DNA from: Bacillus inaquosorum KCTC 13429 | GTDB taxonomy: Bacteria; Bacillota; Bacilli; Bacillales; Bacillaceae | Length of the DNA: 64,000 nucleotides | Direction of reading: 5' to 3' | Assembly: GCF_000332645.1 (NCBI RefSeq) | Contig: NZ_AMXN01000009.1 | Location: forward strand, 124,001-188,000 | Shown here: piece after piece, positions 55,258 through 64,000 of the stretch | Position numbering within the stretch: position 1 is the first letter of the stretch | Layout of the letters: each line of letters starts with the position of its first letter | The notes under the pieces: model-generated | Databases searched by the model: none | What the model was told of the DNA's origin: nothing | Seen by the model: the letters and a program-made list of their open reading frames with translations, nothing else | Position numbers and translations under genes: made by a program

Positions 55258-58200
55258 ATGACGTACAATCAAATGCCAAAAGCTCAAGGTCTCTACCGTC
55301 CTGAATTTGAACATGATGCATGCGGAATCGGCCTATATGCGCACTTAAAGGGCAAGCAGACTCATGACATCGTCAAACAGGGGCTTAAGATGCTTTGCCA
55401 GCTAGACCACAGAGGAGGTCAAGGCAGTGACCCGGATACAGGAGACGGAGCCGGCTTACTGGTTCAAATCCCTGATGCTTTCTTTAGGAAAGAGTGCAAA
55501 GACATCAATCTGCCGGAAAAAGGGCGTTACGGGGTAGGAATGGTCTTTTTCTCACAGAAGGAAGATGAAAGAATAAAAATCGAAAAGCAAATCAATGCAC
55601 TGATTGAACAAGAAGGCCAAGCCGTTCTTGGATGGAGAACTGTACCTGTAAATGTCGGAAAAATCGGAACAGTGGCACAGAAAAGCTGTCCGTTTGTCCG
55701 TCAAGTATTTATCGGCGCAAGTTCTGATCTGAAGGACAATTTGTCTTTTGAACGAAAATTGTATGTCATTCGTAAACAGGCTGAAAACTGGGGAGTAACG
55801 GAAGGTCTTGATTTTTATTTTGCCAGTCTTTCAAGCCAGACCATTGTTTACAAAGGCCTTTTAACACCTGAACAAGTTGATGCGTTTTATTCTGATCTGC
55901 AAGATGAAGCATTCGTTTCTGCTTTTGCACTTGTCCATTCACGTTTCAGCACCAACACATTCCCTACATGGGAAAGAGCGCATCCAAACCGTTATTTGGT
56001 TCATAACGGTGAAATTAACACCCTTCGCGGAAACATTAACTGGATGAGAGCGCGTGAGCAGCAATTTGTTTCTGAAAGCTTCGGTGAGGACTTGAACAAG
56101 ATTCTTCCGATTCTGAATGCTGACGGCAGTGACTCTTCCATTTTGGATAACGCATTTGAGTTTTTTGTAATGGCTGGACGCAAACCGGCACATACAGCGA
56201 TGATGCTCATTCCTGAGCCATGGACGGAAAATACGCATATGTCTAAGGAAAAGAGAGCGTTCTACGAGTACCATAGTTCCCTAATGGAGCCTTGGGACGG
56301 ACCGACAGCCATTTCATTTACTGACGGAAAACAAATCGGTGCGATCCTTGACCGGAATGGTCTCCGTCCGGCCCGTTATTATGTAACAAAAGATGATTAT
56401 ATTATCTTCTCATCTGAAGTAGGCGTTATTGAAGTTGAACAGGAGAACGTTTTATATAAAAACCGTCTAGAACCTGGAAAAATGCTGTTAATCGACCTGG
56501 AAGAAGGCCGGATTATCTCAGATGAAGAAGTCAAAACACAAATTGCAACTGAGTTCCCGTACCAAAAGTGGCTTGAGGAAGAGCTTGTCCAAGTAAATCC
56601 TGATCCGGAATCAAGAGAGGAAGAACAATTTACAGATCTTCTTACTCGTCAGAAGGCATTCGGATACACATATGAAGATATCCAAAAATATTTAATTCCT
56701 GTCATTAAAGAAGGCAAAGATCCTCTTGGTTCAATGGGGAATGACGCGCCGCTTGCTGTTCTGTCAGACCGCGCGCAATCACTGTTTAACTACTTTAAGC
56801 AGCTGTTTGCACAAGTAACGAACCCGCCAATCGACGCGATTCGTGAGCAGCTTGTGACATCTACGATGACTTGGCTAGGTGCAGAAGGGGATCTTCTTCA
56901 CCCAAGTGAGCGAAACGTTCGCCGGATTAAACTATATACACCTGTTTTATCCAATGAACAGTTTTATGCATTAAAAACGATTGTTCATCCTGATTTAAAA
57001 AGCCAAAAAATCGATGTGCTGTTTTCAGAGGATCTTGAACGCGGATTAAAGGACATGTTCACACAGGCAGAAAAAGCCATCAGCCAAGGTGTAAGCCTGT
57101 TAATTTTATCAGACAAAAAGATGAACGGACGCCTGACACCAATTCCGCCGCTTCTGGCAGTCAGCGCGCTGCATCAGCATTTAATCCGCAAGGGGCTGCG
57201 TACAAAAGTCAGCATTATTGTGGAATCAGGAGAAGCGCGTGAAGTGCATCACTTTGCAGCTTTAATCGGTTATGGTGCGGATGCGATTAATCCTTATCTC
57301 GCTTATGCGACTTACAAGCAGGAAATTGATGAAGGCCGTTTAGATATTAGCTATGAAGAAGCGGTCAGCAAATATGGAAAAAGCATTACTGAAGGTGTCG
57401 TAAAAGTCATGTCCAAGATGGGGATTTCAACTGTACAAAGCTACAGAGGCGCCCAAATCTTTGAGGCAGTAGGAATCAGCCGCGATGTGATTGACCGCTA
57501 TTTCACAGGAACTGCATCACAGCTCGGCGGCATCGACTTGAACACAATTGCAGAAGAGGCGCAGCGCCGCCACCGGGAAGCGTATCAGGATGATTACAGC
57601 AAAACGCTTGAACCGGGAAGTGACTTCCAATGGAGAAACGGCGGAGAGCATCACGCGTTTAACCCAAAAACGATTCATACCTTGCAATGGGCGTGCCGAA
57701 GAAATGATTACAATCTGTTTAAACAATATACAAAAGCGGCAGATGAAGAGCGCATTGGATTTTTAAGGAACTTGTTCGCATTTGACGGAGACCGCAAGCC
57801 TCTGAAATTGGAGGAAGTTGAATCCGCTGAATCGATTGTCAAACGCTTTAAAACGGGTGCGATGTCATTTGGATCCTTAAGTAAGGAAGCGCATGAAGCT
57901 TTAGCAATCGCAATGAACCGTCTTGGCGGGAAAAGCAACAGCGGTGAGGGCGGAGAAGATCCGAAACGCTTTGTTCCAGATAAAAACGGCGATGACAGAA
58001 GAAGCGCGATCAAACAAATTGCATCCGGACGTTTCGGTGTCAAAAGCCATTACCTTGTTAATGCAGATGAGCTGCAGATTAAAATGGCGCAAGGCGCTAA
58101 GCCGGGTGAAGGCGGACAGCTGCCTGGCAACAAGGTATATCCTTGGGTTGCCGATGTCCGCGGATCAACGCCTGGTGTCGGATTAATCTCACCGCCGCCG

Positions 58201-59820
58201 CACCACGACATTTATTCGATTGAGGATTTAGCCCAGCTGATCCACGATTTGAAAAATGCCAACCGTGACGCAAGAATCAGCGTAAAGCTGGTGTCAAAAG
58301 CAGGCGTTGGCACAATCGCTGCAGGTGTTGCCAAAGCAACCGCAGATGTCATTGTGATCAGCGGTTACGACGGAGGTACAGGTGCCTCTCCGAAAACCAG
58401 TATTAAACATACAGGGCTTCCGTGGGAGCTTGGCCTTGCCGAAGCACATCAAACGTTAATGCTAAACGGACTCCGTGACCGTGTTGTATTAGAAACAGAC
58501 GGAAAGCTCATGACAGGCCGAGACGTTGTGATGGCTGCCTTGCTCGGCGCCGAAGAATTCGGTTTCGCAACGGCTCCGTTAGTTGTACTCGGTTGTGTCA
58601 TGATGCGTGCCTGCCATTTGGATACATGTCCTGTCGGTGTAGCGACACAAAATCCAGAGCTTCGCAAAAAGTTCATGGGCGATCCTGATCATATTGTGAA
58701 CTATATGCTGTTCATTGCTGAAGAAGTTCGTGAGTACATGGCTGCGTTAGGCTTCAAGACATTTGATGAAATGATCGGACGCACTGACGTACTTCATGTG
58801 AGTGAACGGGCGAAGGCGCATTGGAAAGCAAGCCAGCTTGATTTGTCTACACTTCTTTATCAGCCTGAAGGCGTACGGACGTTCCAATCGCCGCAAAATC
58901 ATAAGATTGATCAATCACTTGATATTATAGCGATTCTCCCGGCCGTACAAGAAGCCATCGAGTCTGGAAAAGAAGCGGATGTTTCTATTCAAATCAACAA
59001 TACAAACCGTGTAGCCGGAACGATAACAGGCAGTGAAATTTCGAAACGCTACGGAGAAGAAGGGCTTCCTGAAGATACGATCAAGCTGCAGTTTACCGGA
59101 TCAGCCGGACAAAGCTTTGGAGCCTTCGTTCCTAAAGGGATGACGCTTTATTTGGACGGAGACTCAAATGATTATGTCGGAAAAGGGCTTTCTGGCGGAA
59201 AAATCATCGTCAAGTCACCGGAAGGATTCAATTCCGCTTCAGATGACAACGTCATTATCGGCAACGTAGCTTTCTACGGCGCGACAAGCGGAGAAGCATA
59301 TATTAACGGACGTGCGGGTGAACGCTTTGCCGTTCGGAACAGTGGTGTGAACGTGGTTGTAGAAGGTATTGGCGACCACGGCTGTGAATACATGACTGGG
59401 GGAAGTGTTGTCGTACTCGGAGATGTAGGCAAAAACTTCGCGGCAGGTATGTCCGGCGGAATCGCTTATGTACTGGCCGAAGATGTAAAAGCGTTTAAAC
59501 GCAAATGCAACCTTGAGATGATTTTATTTGAATCATTAGAGGATGAAAAAGAAACCCAGCAAATCAAAGCAATGCTTGAAAAACATGCTGCGTATACAAA
59601 CAGCCAAAAAGCTACAGACCTGCTTGATCAGTGGGAAGACAGCGTGAAAAAATTCATCAAAGTCATTCCGAAAAACTATAAACAAATGCTCGCAAGTATC
59701 GAAGAGCAAAAAGCTGCAGGCTTATCAGATGAAGAAGCTGTCATGTACGCATTTGAAGCCAACACGAAGCCAAAGCAGAATACAGCGTCATCGGGACAAA
59801 AACAAGCGGTAGTACAGTAA
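55258..59820 (+). CDS. gltA: Glutamate synthase large subunit GltA
   Basis: 1520 residues. An N-terminal glutaminase domain begins at Cys22 after a short propeptide (YRPEFEHDACGIGLYA), with VHSRFSTNTFPTWERAHPNR. The central linker is followed by the FMN-binding synthase barrel (GAMSFGSLSKEAHEALAIAM, HTGLPWELGLAEAHQTL) and the 3Fe-4S cysteines in CVMMRACHLDTCPVG. The C-terminal beta-helix (VVVEGIGDHGCEYMTGGSVV) comes last. With GltB it makes two glutamates from glutamine and 2-oxoglutarate with NADPH. ATG 55258 follows GGGGGAGAGG. Operon with gltB, 16 bases apart, under GltC control. Confidence 0.97.
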   Translation: MTYNQMPKAQGLYRPEFEHDACGIGLYAHLKGKQTHDIVKQGLKMLCQLDHRGGQGSDPDTGDGAGLLVQIPDAFFRKECKDINLPEKGRYGVGMVFFSQKEDERIKIEKQINALIEQEGQAVLGWRTVPVNVGKIGTVAQKSCPFVRQVFIGASSDLKDNLSFERKLYVIRKQAENWGVTEGLDFYFASLSSQTIVYKGLLTPEQVDAFYSDLQDEAFVSAFALVHSRFSTNTFPTWERAHPNRYLVHNGEINTLRGNINWMRAREQQFVSESFGEDLNKILPILNADGSDSSILDNAFEFFVMAGRKPAHTAMMLIPEPWTENTHMSKEKRAFYEYHSSLMEPWDGPTAISFTDGKQIGAILDRNGLRPARYYVTKDDYIIFSSEVGVIEVEQENVLYKNRLEPGKMLLIDLEEGRIISDEEVKTQIATEFPYQKWLEEELVQVNPDPESREEEQFTDLLTRQKAFGYTYEDIQKYLIPVIKEGKDPLGSMGNDAPLAVLSDRAQSLFNYFKQLFAQVTNPPIDAIREQLVTSTMTWLGAEGDLLHPSERNVRRIKLYTPVLSNEQFYALKTIVHPDLKSQKIDVLFSEDLERGLKDMFTQAEKAISQGVSLLILSDKKMNGRLTPIPPLLAVSALHQHLIRKGLRTKVSIIVESGEAREVHHFAALIGYGADAINPYLAYATYKQEIDEGRLDISYEEAVSKYGKSITEGVVKVMSKMGISTVQSYRGAQIFEAVGISRDVIDRYFTGTASQLGGIDLNTIAEEAQRRHREAYQDDYSKTLEPGSDFQWRNGGEHHAFNPKTIHTLQWACRRNDYNLFKQYTKAADEERIGFLRNLFAFDGDRKPLKLEEVESAESIVKRFKTGAMSFGSLSKEAHEALAIAMNRLGGKSNSGEGGEDPKRFVPDKNGDDRRSAIKQIASGRFGVKSHYLVNADELQIKMAQGAKPGEGGQLPGNKVYPWVADVRGSTPGVGLISPPPHHDIYSIEDLAQLIHDLKNANRDARISVKLVSKAGVGTIAAGVAKATADVIVISGYDGGTGASPKTSIKHTGLPWELGLAEAHQTLMLNGLRDRVVLETDGKLMTGRDVVMAALLGAEEFGFATAPLVVLGCVMMRACHLDTCPVGVATQNPELRKKFMGDPDHIVNYMLFIAEEVREYMAALGFKTFDEMIGRTDVLHVSERAKAHWKASQLDLSTLLYQPEGVRTFQSPQNHKIDQSLDIIAILPAVQEAIESGKEADVSIQINNTNRVAGTITGSEISKRYGEEGLPEDTIKLQFTGSAGQSFGAFVPKGMTLYLDGDSNDYVGKGLSGGKIIVKSPEGFNSASDDNVIIGNVAFYGATSGEAYINGRAGERFAVRNSGVNVVVEGIGDHGCEYMTGGSVVVLGDVGKNFAAGMSGGIAYVLAEDVKAFKRKCNLEMILFESLEDEKETQQIKAMLEKHAAYTNSQKATDLLDQWEDSVKKFIKVIPKNYKQMLASIEEQKAAGLSDEEAVMYAFEANTKPKQNTASSGQKQAVVQ

Positions 59821-59836
59821 GGAAGGGGAGAGGAAC

Positions 59837-61318
59837 ATGGGGAAACCAACTGGATTTATGGAGATCAAACGAGAAAAACCTGCTGAGCGGGACCCTCTCA
59901 CTCGCTTAAAGGATTGGAAAGAATATTCTGCTCCTTTTTCAGAAGAAGCATCGAAACGGCAGGGGGCGCGGTGTATGGATTGCGGTACACCGTTTTGCCA
60001 GATCGGTGCAGACATTAACGGATTTACATCCGGCTGTCCGATTTACAACTTAATTCCTGAATGGAATGATCTTGTCTACCGGGGCAGATGGAAAGAAGCA
60101 TTGGAACGCCTTTTGAAAACAAACAACTTTCCTGAATTCACAGGGCGGGTATGTCCCGCTCCTTGTGAAGGATCATGTACATTAGCGATTTCAGACCCGG
60201 CCGTATCCATTAAAAATATCGAACGGACCATTATCGACAAAGGATTTGAGAATGGTTGGATTCAGCCTAGAATTCCTAAAAAACGAACAGGCAAAAAAGT
60301 GGCCATCGTTGGATCAGGCCCGGCCGGACTGGCGAGTGCTGACCAGCTGAATCAAGCGGGGCATTCCGTCACTGTGTTTGAACGCTCAGACAGAGCGGGC
60401 GGCCTTTTAACATACGGCATTCCGAACATGAAGCTTGAGAAAGGCATTGTAGAACGCCGGGTTAAATTGCTGACGCAAGAAGGAATTGATTTTGTCACGA
60501 ACACAGAAATTGGCGTTGACATTACAGCTGATGAGCTGAAAGAGCAATTTGATGCTGTGATTCTGTGCACAGGCGCACAAAAACAACGGGATCTATTAAT
60601 TGAAGGACGCAACTCAAAAGGAGTCCATTACGCGATGGACTACCTGACACTCGCAACAAAAAGCTATTTAGATTCTAACTTTAAAGACAAGAAGTTTATT
60701 GATGCAAAAGGAAAAGATGTCATCGTAATCGGGGGCGGAGACACAGGAGCTGACTGCGTGGCTACTGCTCTGCGACAAAAAGCTAAAAGTGTGCACCAAT
60801 TCGGCAAACACCCGAAACTTCCGCCAGCCCGCACGAATGACAATCAGTGGCCTGAACAGCCGCACGTCTTTACGCTTGAATATGCGTATGAAGAAGCGGA
60901 AGCAAAATTCGGAAGAGATCCGAGAGAATACTCCATTCAAACGACAAAAATGGTTGCGGATAAAAACGGAAAGCTGAAAGAGCTTCATACCATCCAAATG
61001 GAAAAAGTGAAAAATGAGCACGGAAAATACGAGTTCCGCGAGCTGCCCGGGACGGAAAAAGTATGGCCTGCTCAGCTTGTCTTTATCGCTATCGGCTTTG
61101 AAGGCACAGAACAGCCGCTGTTGAAACAGTTCGGTGTCAATTCTGTAAATAACAAAATCAGCGCAGCATATGGGGATTATCAAACAAATATCGATGGCGT
61201 ATTTGCCGCAGGGGATGCAAGAAGAGGCCAAAGCTTAATCGTATGGGCGATTAATGAAGGCCGTGAAGTAGCGCGCGAAGTGGATCGATATTTGATGGGG
61301 AGTTCAGTTCTTCCGTAA
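59837..61318 (+). CDS. gltB: Glutamate synthase small subunit GltB
   Basis: 493 residues; electron-input subunit passing NADPH electrons to GltA. N-terminal 4Fe-4S cluster cysteines in RCMDCGTPFCQIG and CPAPCEGSCTLAI; FAD site VAIVGSGPAGLASADQLNQA near residue 155; NADPH site VIVIGGGDTGADCVATAL near 295; second FAD motif GVFAAGDARRGQSLIVWAIN at the end. ATG 59837 after AAGGGGAGAGG. Ends with the terminator at 61340. Confidence 0.96.
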   Translation: MGKPTGFMEIKREKPAERDPLTRLKDWKEYSAPFSEEASKRQGARCMDCGTPFCQIGADINGFTSGCPIYNLIPEWNDLVYRGRWKEALERLLKTNNFPEFTGRVCPAPCEGSCTLAISDPAVSIKNIERTIIDKGFENGWIQPRIPKKRTGKKVAIVGSGPAGLASADQLNQAGHSVTVFERSDRAGGLLTYGIPNMKLEKGIVERRVKLLTQEGIDFVTNTEIGVDITADELKEQFDAVILCTGAQKQRDLLIEGRNSKGVHYAMDYLTLATKSYLDSNFKDKKFIDAKGKDVIVIGGGDTGADCVATALRQKAKSVHQFGKHPKLPPARTNDNQWPEQPHVFTLEYAYEEAEAKFGRDPREYSIQTTKMVADKNGKLKELHTIQMEKVKNEHGKYEFRELPGTEKVWPAQLVFIAIGFEGTEQPLLKQFGVNSVNNKISAAYGDYQTNIDGVFAAGDARRGQSLIVWAINEGREVAREVDRYLMGSSVLP

Positions 61319-61339
61319 ATAAAGGGGATTATTATATAA

Positions 61340-61377
61340 AAGAAACCGGTCTGATTGCCAGCCGGTTTCTTTTTTTT
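61340..61377. terminator. Two-way terminator between gltB and yogA
   Basis: AAGAAACCGG pairs with CCGGTTTCTT, flanked by A and T runs, serving both converging genes. Confidence 0.9.
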
Positions 61378-62365
61378 ATTCCATTACGATTCCGATGTTG
61401 CCAAACTGTCTGCCTTCCTGCATTCTGGTATATGCCTCACACGCTTTTTCTAAAGGATATGTGCGGTCAAGTACAGGGCGCAGCTGATGTTTTTCAATGA
61501 AAGCGAGCATATCATGAAATTCTTCACAGCTCCCCATCGAGGTTCCCAATACATTGATCTGAGGAAAGAATAAAGAGCGCACCGGAAAACTGAGGTCGTC
61601 ACCTGAGCTTGCCCCAAAGCTGACAATACGGCCGTTCGGTTTAACATGGCGGAAGTATTCCGAAAAGAGGGCGGGGCCTATGCTGTCAAGAACAACATCA
61701 GCCTTTTCTCCCTGCAGCTGTTCATCCCAATTGCTGTAGCTGTCAAATGCGTAATCAGCACCTAATTGCAGCGCTTTTTTTCTTTTCTTCTCACTGCGAG
61801 AGGTCACACTTACTTTCGCCCCGATCGCTTTAGCCATGAATAAAGCGTAGGTTGCAACACCGCTGCCGATGCCGGGTATCAATAGATGCTCGTCTTTTTT
61901 CAATTGGGATTTTGTAAACAGGGCCCGATATGCGGTTAAAGCGGATAAAGGCAAAACGCCTGCTTCTTCCCAGGATAAATAAGAAGGTTTTTTGATTGCA
62001 TTTTGTGAAGGGATGATCACGTATTCAGCAAGCGTTCCGTCAGAAGGGCCGCCCAAAATCTCCGGAACAGGCGGCACATTCTCTGTCAAATCCCAGTTCA
62101 ATGTCGGGAAAATGATTACTTCTGTTTGAACAGCAACGTTTTTCACGCCTTCACCAACCTCTTCAATGATACCGGCGCCGTCAGAGCCCAGTATCACATG
62201 AGGATCTCGTTCAGATTTGTTATTCATAAGAAACAGGTCGCGATGGTTTAGACCTGCAGATTTTAATTTGACTTTTACCTCTCCGTATCCAGGCTTTTTT
62301 GATGGAACGTCTTGAAAGGATAACCCCTGAAGTCCGGTTTTTCCGTTGTGAATTACAGCTTTCAT
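61376..62365 (-). CDS. yogA: Zinc-type/MDR alcohol dehydrogenase or quinone oxidoreductase YogA
   Basis: About 329 residues of the medium-chain dehydrogenase/reductase family. GroES-like part ([54 protein letters not shown]), then the NADPH-binding [20 protein letters not shown] near residue 165 and a quinone-oxidoreductase-like end. The catalytic zinc cysteine is absent, so a reductase of quinones or enones is more likely than a true alcohol dehydrogenase. ATG 62365 follows GAGGAGG; the longer frame upstream lacks a ribosome site. Divergent from yofA. Confidence 0.87.
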   Translation of the reverse strand: MKAVIHNGKTGLQGLSFQDVPSKKPGYGEVKVKLKSAGLNHRDLFLMNNKSERDPHVILGSDGAGIIEEVGEGVKNVAVQTEVIIFPTLNWDLTENVPPVPEILGGPSDGTLAEYVIIPSQNAIKKPSYLSWEEAGVLPLSALTAYRALFTKSQLKKDEHLLIPGIGSGVATYALFMAKAIGAKVSVTSRSEKKRKKALQLGADYAFDSYSNWDEQLQGEKADVVLDSIGPALFSEYFRHVKPNGRIVSFGASSGDDLSFPVRSLFFPQINVLGTSMGSCEEFHDMLAFIEKHQLRPVLDRTYPLEKACEAYTRMQEGRQFGNIGIVME

Positions 62366-62493
62366 GCTGTCTGCCTCCTCATTGAATTGTATTTTCATAT
62401 CTTTACATATTTTACATAGCGGTTTTCTTCGAGTAAAATGAACAAATATGATAGCCGATATCACTTTTTATCATAGCAAGAAGGTGAGTGCCT

Positions 62494-63351
62494 GTGGAAA
62501 GCGGAGATTTAAGGATTTTTCGGGCTGTTGCCCGTGAAGGAAGTATAACGAAAGCAGCCCGAATGCTGAATTATGTTCAATCGAATGTGACAGCCAGAAT
62601 ACATAACCTTGAGGAAGATTTGAAGATCAAACTTTTTCATCGAACGAATCGCGGGATGAAACTGACAGCTGCCGGAGAAAACCTATTGCAATACGCAGAG
62701 CAAGTATTATCACTGCTGGACAAAGCTGAAAAATCGGCACAGGTGGGCCAGCATCCGAAAGGGCCTTTGCGGGTCGGATCGTTGGAAACAACAGCGGTAA
62801 CGCATCTGCCCGAGCATGCGGCCTCCTTCCTCAGGCGTTTTCCTGAAGTTGATTTATCAGTGAACACAGCTGATACACACAATTTGATTCAACAGGTTCT
62901 TGATCATAAGGTTGATGGCGCTTTTGTATACGGACCGGTTGAGCAAACGGATATCAGACAAATCCCTGTTTCCCGTGATGAATTGGTTTTGATTTCATCA
63001 CGGGAGGGGACGGCAGAAGACATGCTTCGGCAGCCGATGCTCTTTTTTGGAGCTGGCTGTTCTCATCGTGCCAGGGTCAAGAGATTGCTGAAGGAAGCAG
63101 GTATTCAAAATCAAAAAATCATAGAGTTTGGCACATTGGAAGCTATTTTAAGAGGAGTATCCGCCGGTTTGGGTACGGCGCTGCTTCCGAAGTCCGCTGT
63201 TGACTGCTCTACCCATGGTGCAAATGTATATATTCATCAGCTGCCAGCAGCGTATCAAGACTTAGAGATCGTATTTATATACAGAAAGGACTTTTTTATG
63301 ACGAGTGCGTTTCAGACATTTATTGATGAGGTAAACGAAATGAAAAGATGA
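62494..63351 (+). CDS. yofA: LysR-type regulator YofA
   Basis: 285 residues; helix-turn-helix near the N-terminus (VESGDLRIFRAVAREGSITK, RMLNYVQSNVTARIHNLEED) and an effector domain (LRVGSLETTAVTHLPEHAAS, GAGCSHRARVKRLLKEAGIQ). In B. subtilis YofA is reported to affect cell division gene ftsW on entry to stationary phase. GTG 62494 follows AAGGTGAG; a GTG six bases upstream is in frame. Divergent from yogA. Confidence 0.87.
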   Translation: MESGDLRIFRAVAREGSITKAARMLNYVQSNVTARIHNLEEDLKIKLFHRTNRGMKLTAAGENLLQYAEQVLSLLDKAEKSAQVGQHPKGPLRVGSLETTAVTHLPEHAASFLRRFPEVDLSVNTADTHNLIQQVLDHKVDGAFVYGPVEQTDIRQIPVSRDELVLISSREGTAEDMLRQPMLFFGAGCSHRARVKRLLKEAGIQNQKIIEFGTLEAILRGVSAGLGTALLPKSAVDCSTHGANVYIHQLPAAYQDLEIVFIYRKDFFMTSAFQTFIDEVNEMKR

Positions 63352-63496
63352 AGACTGTTACGCTGCATAAGCTGAACTAAGAACGTAGCCGATTGTCAAG
63401 AAAGCCGGCATATGGAGTATCACCAAACCGTATTAAAGGCATTCGGATTGATATAGGCAGGAGGATGTTGTTTCCGTTCTTATATAAAGGTCGCAT

Positions 63497-63537
63497 ACAA
63501 AAAAACTGTACTCAATTGAAGCGAGTACAGTTTTTTT
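63497..63537 (-). terminator. Terminator of ggt
   Basis: AAAAACTGTACTC pairs with GAGTACAGTTTTT across a 10-base loop; just after the ggt stop on the minus strand. Confidence 0.9.
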
Positions 63538-63540
63538 CTT

Positions 63541-64000
63541 TTATTTCCGTTTTAAATCAATGCCGATCGCCGCGCCGTTTCTGCTTGAATCAGCTACGCC
63601 TTTAAAGGTGCCGTTTTCATGGTCGATAGAAATGCTTTGTACGTTTCCGATATCCACCGGGCTTTTGCCGAATTTGTGGCCCATGCCGTTTAGTTTGCTG
63701 AGAACATCTTCAGGAACTCCGTCTTCATAGCGGTAAGAGCTCATGCTGTTTGTGTAAATTCTCGGCTCTTCAACAGCTGCTTTTAATTCCATGCCATATT
63801 CGATGTGATAGAGAATGGTTTGCAAAACGGACGAAATAATGGTGGCCCCGCCAGGAGATCCGACGGTGAGGACAGGCTTGTCATCCTTAAATAAAATGGT
63901 CGGGGTCATGCTGCTTAAAGGCCGTTTGTTTGGCTGTACTTCGTTGGCTCCGCCTGGAACCGCATCAAAATCTGTTAGTTCATTGTTTAAAATGACGCCG
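63541..64000 (-). CDS. ggt: Gamma-glutamyltranspeptidase, 3' end only
   Basis: About 152 C-terminal codons of the secreted gamma-glutamyltransferase that hydrolyses glutathione and poly-gamma-glutamate and transfers glutamyl groups. Diagnostic blocks of the small subunit are GVILNNELTDFDAVPGGANE, KRPLSSMTPTILF (Ser-Ser substrate site) and VGSPGGATIISSVLQTILYH (oxyanion glycines). The catalytic Thr and the large subunit lie beyond the window. The frame is open to the right edge. Confidence 0.95.
   Translation of the reverse strand, partial: GVILNNELTDFDAVPGGANEVQPNKRPLSSMTPTILFKDDKPVLTVGSPGGATIISSVLQTILYHIEYGMELKAAVEEPRIYTNSMSSYRYEDGVPEDVLSKLNGMGHKFGKSPVDIGNVQSISIDHENGTFKGVADSSRNGAAIGIDLKRK

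Noticed and set aside
57708..58043. Antisense open frames inside gltA
   Set aside because: gltA is fully conserved on the plus strand; the antisense frames only mirror its codon bias.

Overview
The window is chromosomal DNA from the Bacillus subtilis group. I recognise many proteins and the gene order from memory (ggt, yofA, gltAB/gltC, proHJ, rtp, the yox and yoa genes, pelB, exlX, rapK-phrK, penP, yobN); no search was run. The order runs opposite to the usual strain 168 numbering. The replication terminator gene rtp with its flanking Ter sites (51.4-52.0 kb) and a third Ter site at 25.4 kb place the window in the replication terminus region. That region is typically a patchwork of core genes, strain-specific insertions and decayed genes.

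Layout. 1-3.0 kb: 5' part of a flavin amine oxidase gene (yobN), a SUKH immunity-type gene, a broken LXG toxin gene and a DUF2200 gene. 3.0-7.2 kb: a hairpin-rich leader, a rifampicin phosphotransferase-type gene and a GNAT acetyltransferase. 7.2-10.3 kb: a gene graveyard with fragments of an SRAP gene, of a second PEP-synthase/rifampicin-phosphotransferase gene, of an FnIII domain and of another SUKH gene, surrounding an intact chitin/cellulose-type AA10 LPMO gene. 10.3-20.8 kb: penP, yoaZ, a CPBP membrane protease, yoaW, yoaV/yoaU, yoaT, yoaS-yozG, yoaR and small secreted proteins. 20.9-25.3 kb: a CPCC protein, rapK-phrK, a frameshifted oxalate decarboxylase (oxdD) and two small membrane proteins. 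25.4-36.5 kb: a Ter site, yoaM (SRAP), a NEP1-like protein, an SDR, pectate lyase PelB, YoaK, expansin (exlX) behind a Fur-box-like site, an HpaB-type hydroxylase and the chemoreceptor YoaH. 36.6-41.8 kb: a LacI-regulated cassette (TIM-barrel isomerase, Gfo/Idh/MocA dehydrogenase, sugar MFS transporter) with repeated AAAGCGCTTT operators. It looks like an inserted polyol/sugar catabolic operon. 41.8-48.5 kb: yoaE and the SAM-riboswitch operon yoaD-yoaC-yoaB. 48.7-52 kb: yoaA, yoxB, yoxC, yoxD and rtp. 52-54.2 kb: proH-proJ (osmostress proline synthesis). 54.2-61.3 kb: gltC and gltA-gltB (glutamate synthase). 61.4-64 kb: yogA, yofA and the 3' end of ggt.

How the genes work together. gltAB supplies glutamate, and proHJ makes proline from glutamate. 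Pectate lyase, expansin, NEP1-like protein and LPMO are all secreted proteins aimed at plant or polysaccharide surfaces, and a chemoreceptor lies among them, which suggests a plant-surface lifestyle. The LacI cassette would import and oxidise a cyclitol or sugar. The most notable unexplained items are the hairpin-rich leader before the rifampicin phosphotransferase gene, the LacI cassette, the SAM-controlled yoaDCB pathway of unknown substrate, and the number of broken genes near the terminus.
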